Assembly: GCA_018334735.1 (NCBI GenBank)
Contig: JAGXLK010000145.1
Coordinates: forward strand, 1 to 6,393
Length of the DNA stretch: 6,393 bases
Direction of reading: 5' to 3'
Source: Planctomycetota bacterium
Lineage (GTDB): Bacteria > Planctomycetota > Brocadiia > SM23-32
Shown here one piece after another: positions 6,018 to 6,393 of the stretch. The first letter of the stretch is position 1, and each line of letters opens with the position of its first letter. A model generated the notes under the pieces. It was not told the origin of the DNA. It ran no database searches and saw only the letters and a list, made by a program, of their open reading frames with translations. A program made the translations under genes and the position numbers.

Positions 6018-6180
6018 TCTTTTTTTTGCCGTCCTCTTCTTTGGTAATTGGGAAAGCCGCTTCGATCGAATCTATTTGTTCCCGAGTGAGTAATTCTTCA
6101 AGCTCTTCCCAGGGCGGCATCCCGTTTTCACCACTCTCCGTCCATTCTACTCGCACAACTTTGAGCATTCCCTCGGCCAT
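5983..6180 (-). CDS. 65-aa acidic small protein, function unknown
   Basis: The start at ATG 6180 is supported by GGAAGGAGA 6 to 9 bases upstream; a longer frame to 6264 lacks a ribosome site and has atypical sequence. Residues 1-13 look like a short beta strand (MLKVVRVEW), residues 22-43 an acidic helix (PPWEELEELLTREQIDSIEA), then a KEEDGKKK turn and a hydrophobic end (IDVVVIGSVSF). The codons for the KKK stretch form an A8 homopolymer at 6027-6020, a possible slippage point into the frame that continues to 5796. A promoter with a 17-bp spacer lies at 6271-6299. I do not recognise the family; no membrane segment or signal peptide is present. Confidence 0.65.
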   Translation of the reverse strand: MAEGMLKVVRVEWTESGENGMPPWEELEELLTREQIDSIEAAFPITKEEDGKKKIDVVVIGSVSF

Positions 6181-6270
6181 TGTTGGTCTCCTTCCGCTAA
6201 ATCCCAAAGCTCTCGAACCGAATTGTTGCAACGCGCAAAAAGGGAAGGCCATACAATTCGACATAGATTT

Positions 6271-6299
6271 ATTATGGCACCGAAAAGAACTGGTTTCAA
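6271..6299 (-). promoter_or_regulatory. Candidate sigma70 promoter for the 65-aa gene
   Basis: On the minus strand TTGAAA (6294-6299, 5 of 6) and CATAAT (6271-6276, 5 of 6) are separated by exactly 17 bp. Transcription would start near 6264, leaving a leader of about 84 nt. The -35 lies inside the loop of the hairpin at 6289-6305. Confidence 0.6.
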
Positions 6300-6305
6300 T
6301 CCAGT
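6282..6305 (-). terminator. Weak intrinsic terminator after the edge gene
   Basis: On the minus strand ACTGG (6305-6301) pairs with CCAGT (6293-6289) around a 7-nt loop, and a U-rich stretch (TCTTTTC) follows at 6288-6282. It lies 36 bp beyond the stop of the partial gene at the window edge. The stem is only 5 bp, so efficiency would be low. Confidence 0.35.
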
Positions 6306-6340
6306 GGTTTCCGATTCTATGATCGAACAGGGGTTTCTTT

Positions 6341-6393
6341 TTATGAAAAGAGTTCTTCCCGCAGTTTGCCCAGCTGGTTGGTTTCGCGGATCA
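6341..6393 (-). CDS. C-terminal tip of a protein cut by the window edge
   Basis: A minus-strand frame enters from the right edge and ends at TAA (6343-6341), giving IRETNQLGKLREELFS as its last 16 residues. The sequence is charged and helix-like, as at many protein ends, and a possible terminator follows at 6305-6282. It is too short to identify, and the frame is chosen because the residues look protein-like and the downstream signals fit. Confidence 0.4.
   Translation of the reverse strand, partial: IRETNQLGKLREELFS

Overview
The window looks bacterial, with about 50% GC, clear Shine-Dalgarno sites and several sigma70-like -35/-10 pairs with exact 17-bp spacers. The gene content (a TxPxR sulfatase-like protein, a PIG-L/LmbE deacetylase, a divergent glucosamine-6-phosphate-isomerase-like protein and a tandem TFIIB-type zinc-ribbon protein) recalls Planctomycetes/PVC bacteria and neighbouring candidate phyla such as Sumerlaeota or Hydrogenedentota. 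That placement is inference from memory of gene families; nothing here fixes the taxon.

Layout. Positions 1-343 (minus) hold the N-terminus of a single-pass membrane protein cut by the window edge. It sits behind a near-consensus promoter (543-571) and a leader of about 190 nt with two strong hairpins. Positions 643-1974 (minus) encode a cytosolic sulfatase-superfamily protein whose formylglycine position is Thr. A 368-bp divergent regulatory region (1975-2342) separates it from a plus-strand pair: a PIG-L deacetylase (2343-3179) and a NagB-like isomerase/deaminase (3247-4176). Next comes a 240-bp MITE-like element (4205-4444) with perfect 13-bp terminal inverted repeats and a TTAG target duplication, wedged between convergent genes. 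Four minus-strand reading units follow: a four-zinc-ribbon protein (4445-5284), an 88-aa two-helix membrane protein (5417-5683), a 65-aa acidic protein (5983-6180) that may be extended by slippage on an A8 run, and the C-terminal tip of another protein (6341-6393).

How the genes may work together. The three central genes look like an intracellular amino-sugar module. The PIG-L protein would remove an N-acyl group, the NagB-fold protein would isomerise or deaminate the sugar, and the divergent sulfatase-fold protein would remove a sulfo or phospho substituent. Two of the three have altered catalytic residues (Thr for Cys/Ser in the sulfatase; Val for the NagB Asp141 position), so the real substrates and reactions may differ from the family names. 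This coupling is inference from adjacency and fold. No CRISPR array, tRNA or rRNA was recognised.
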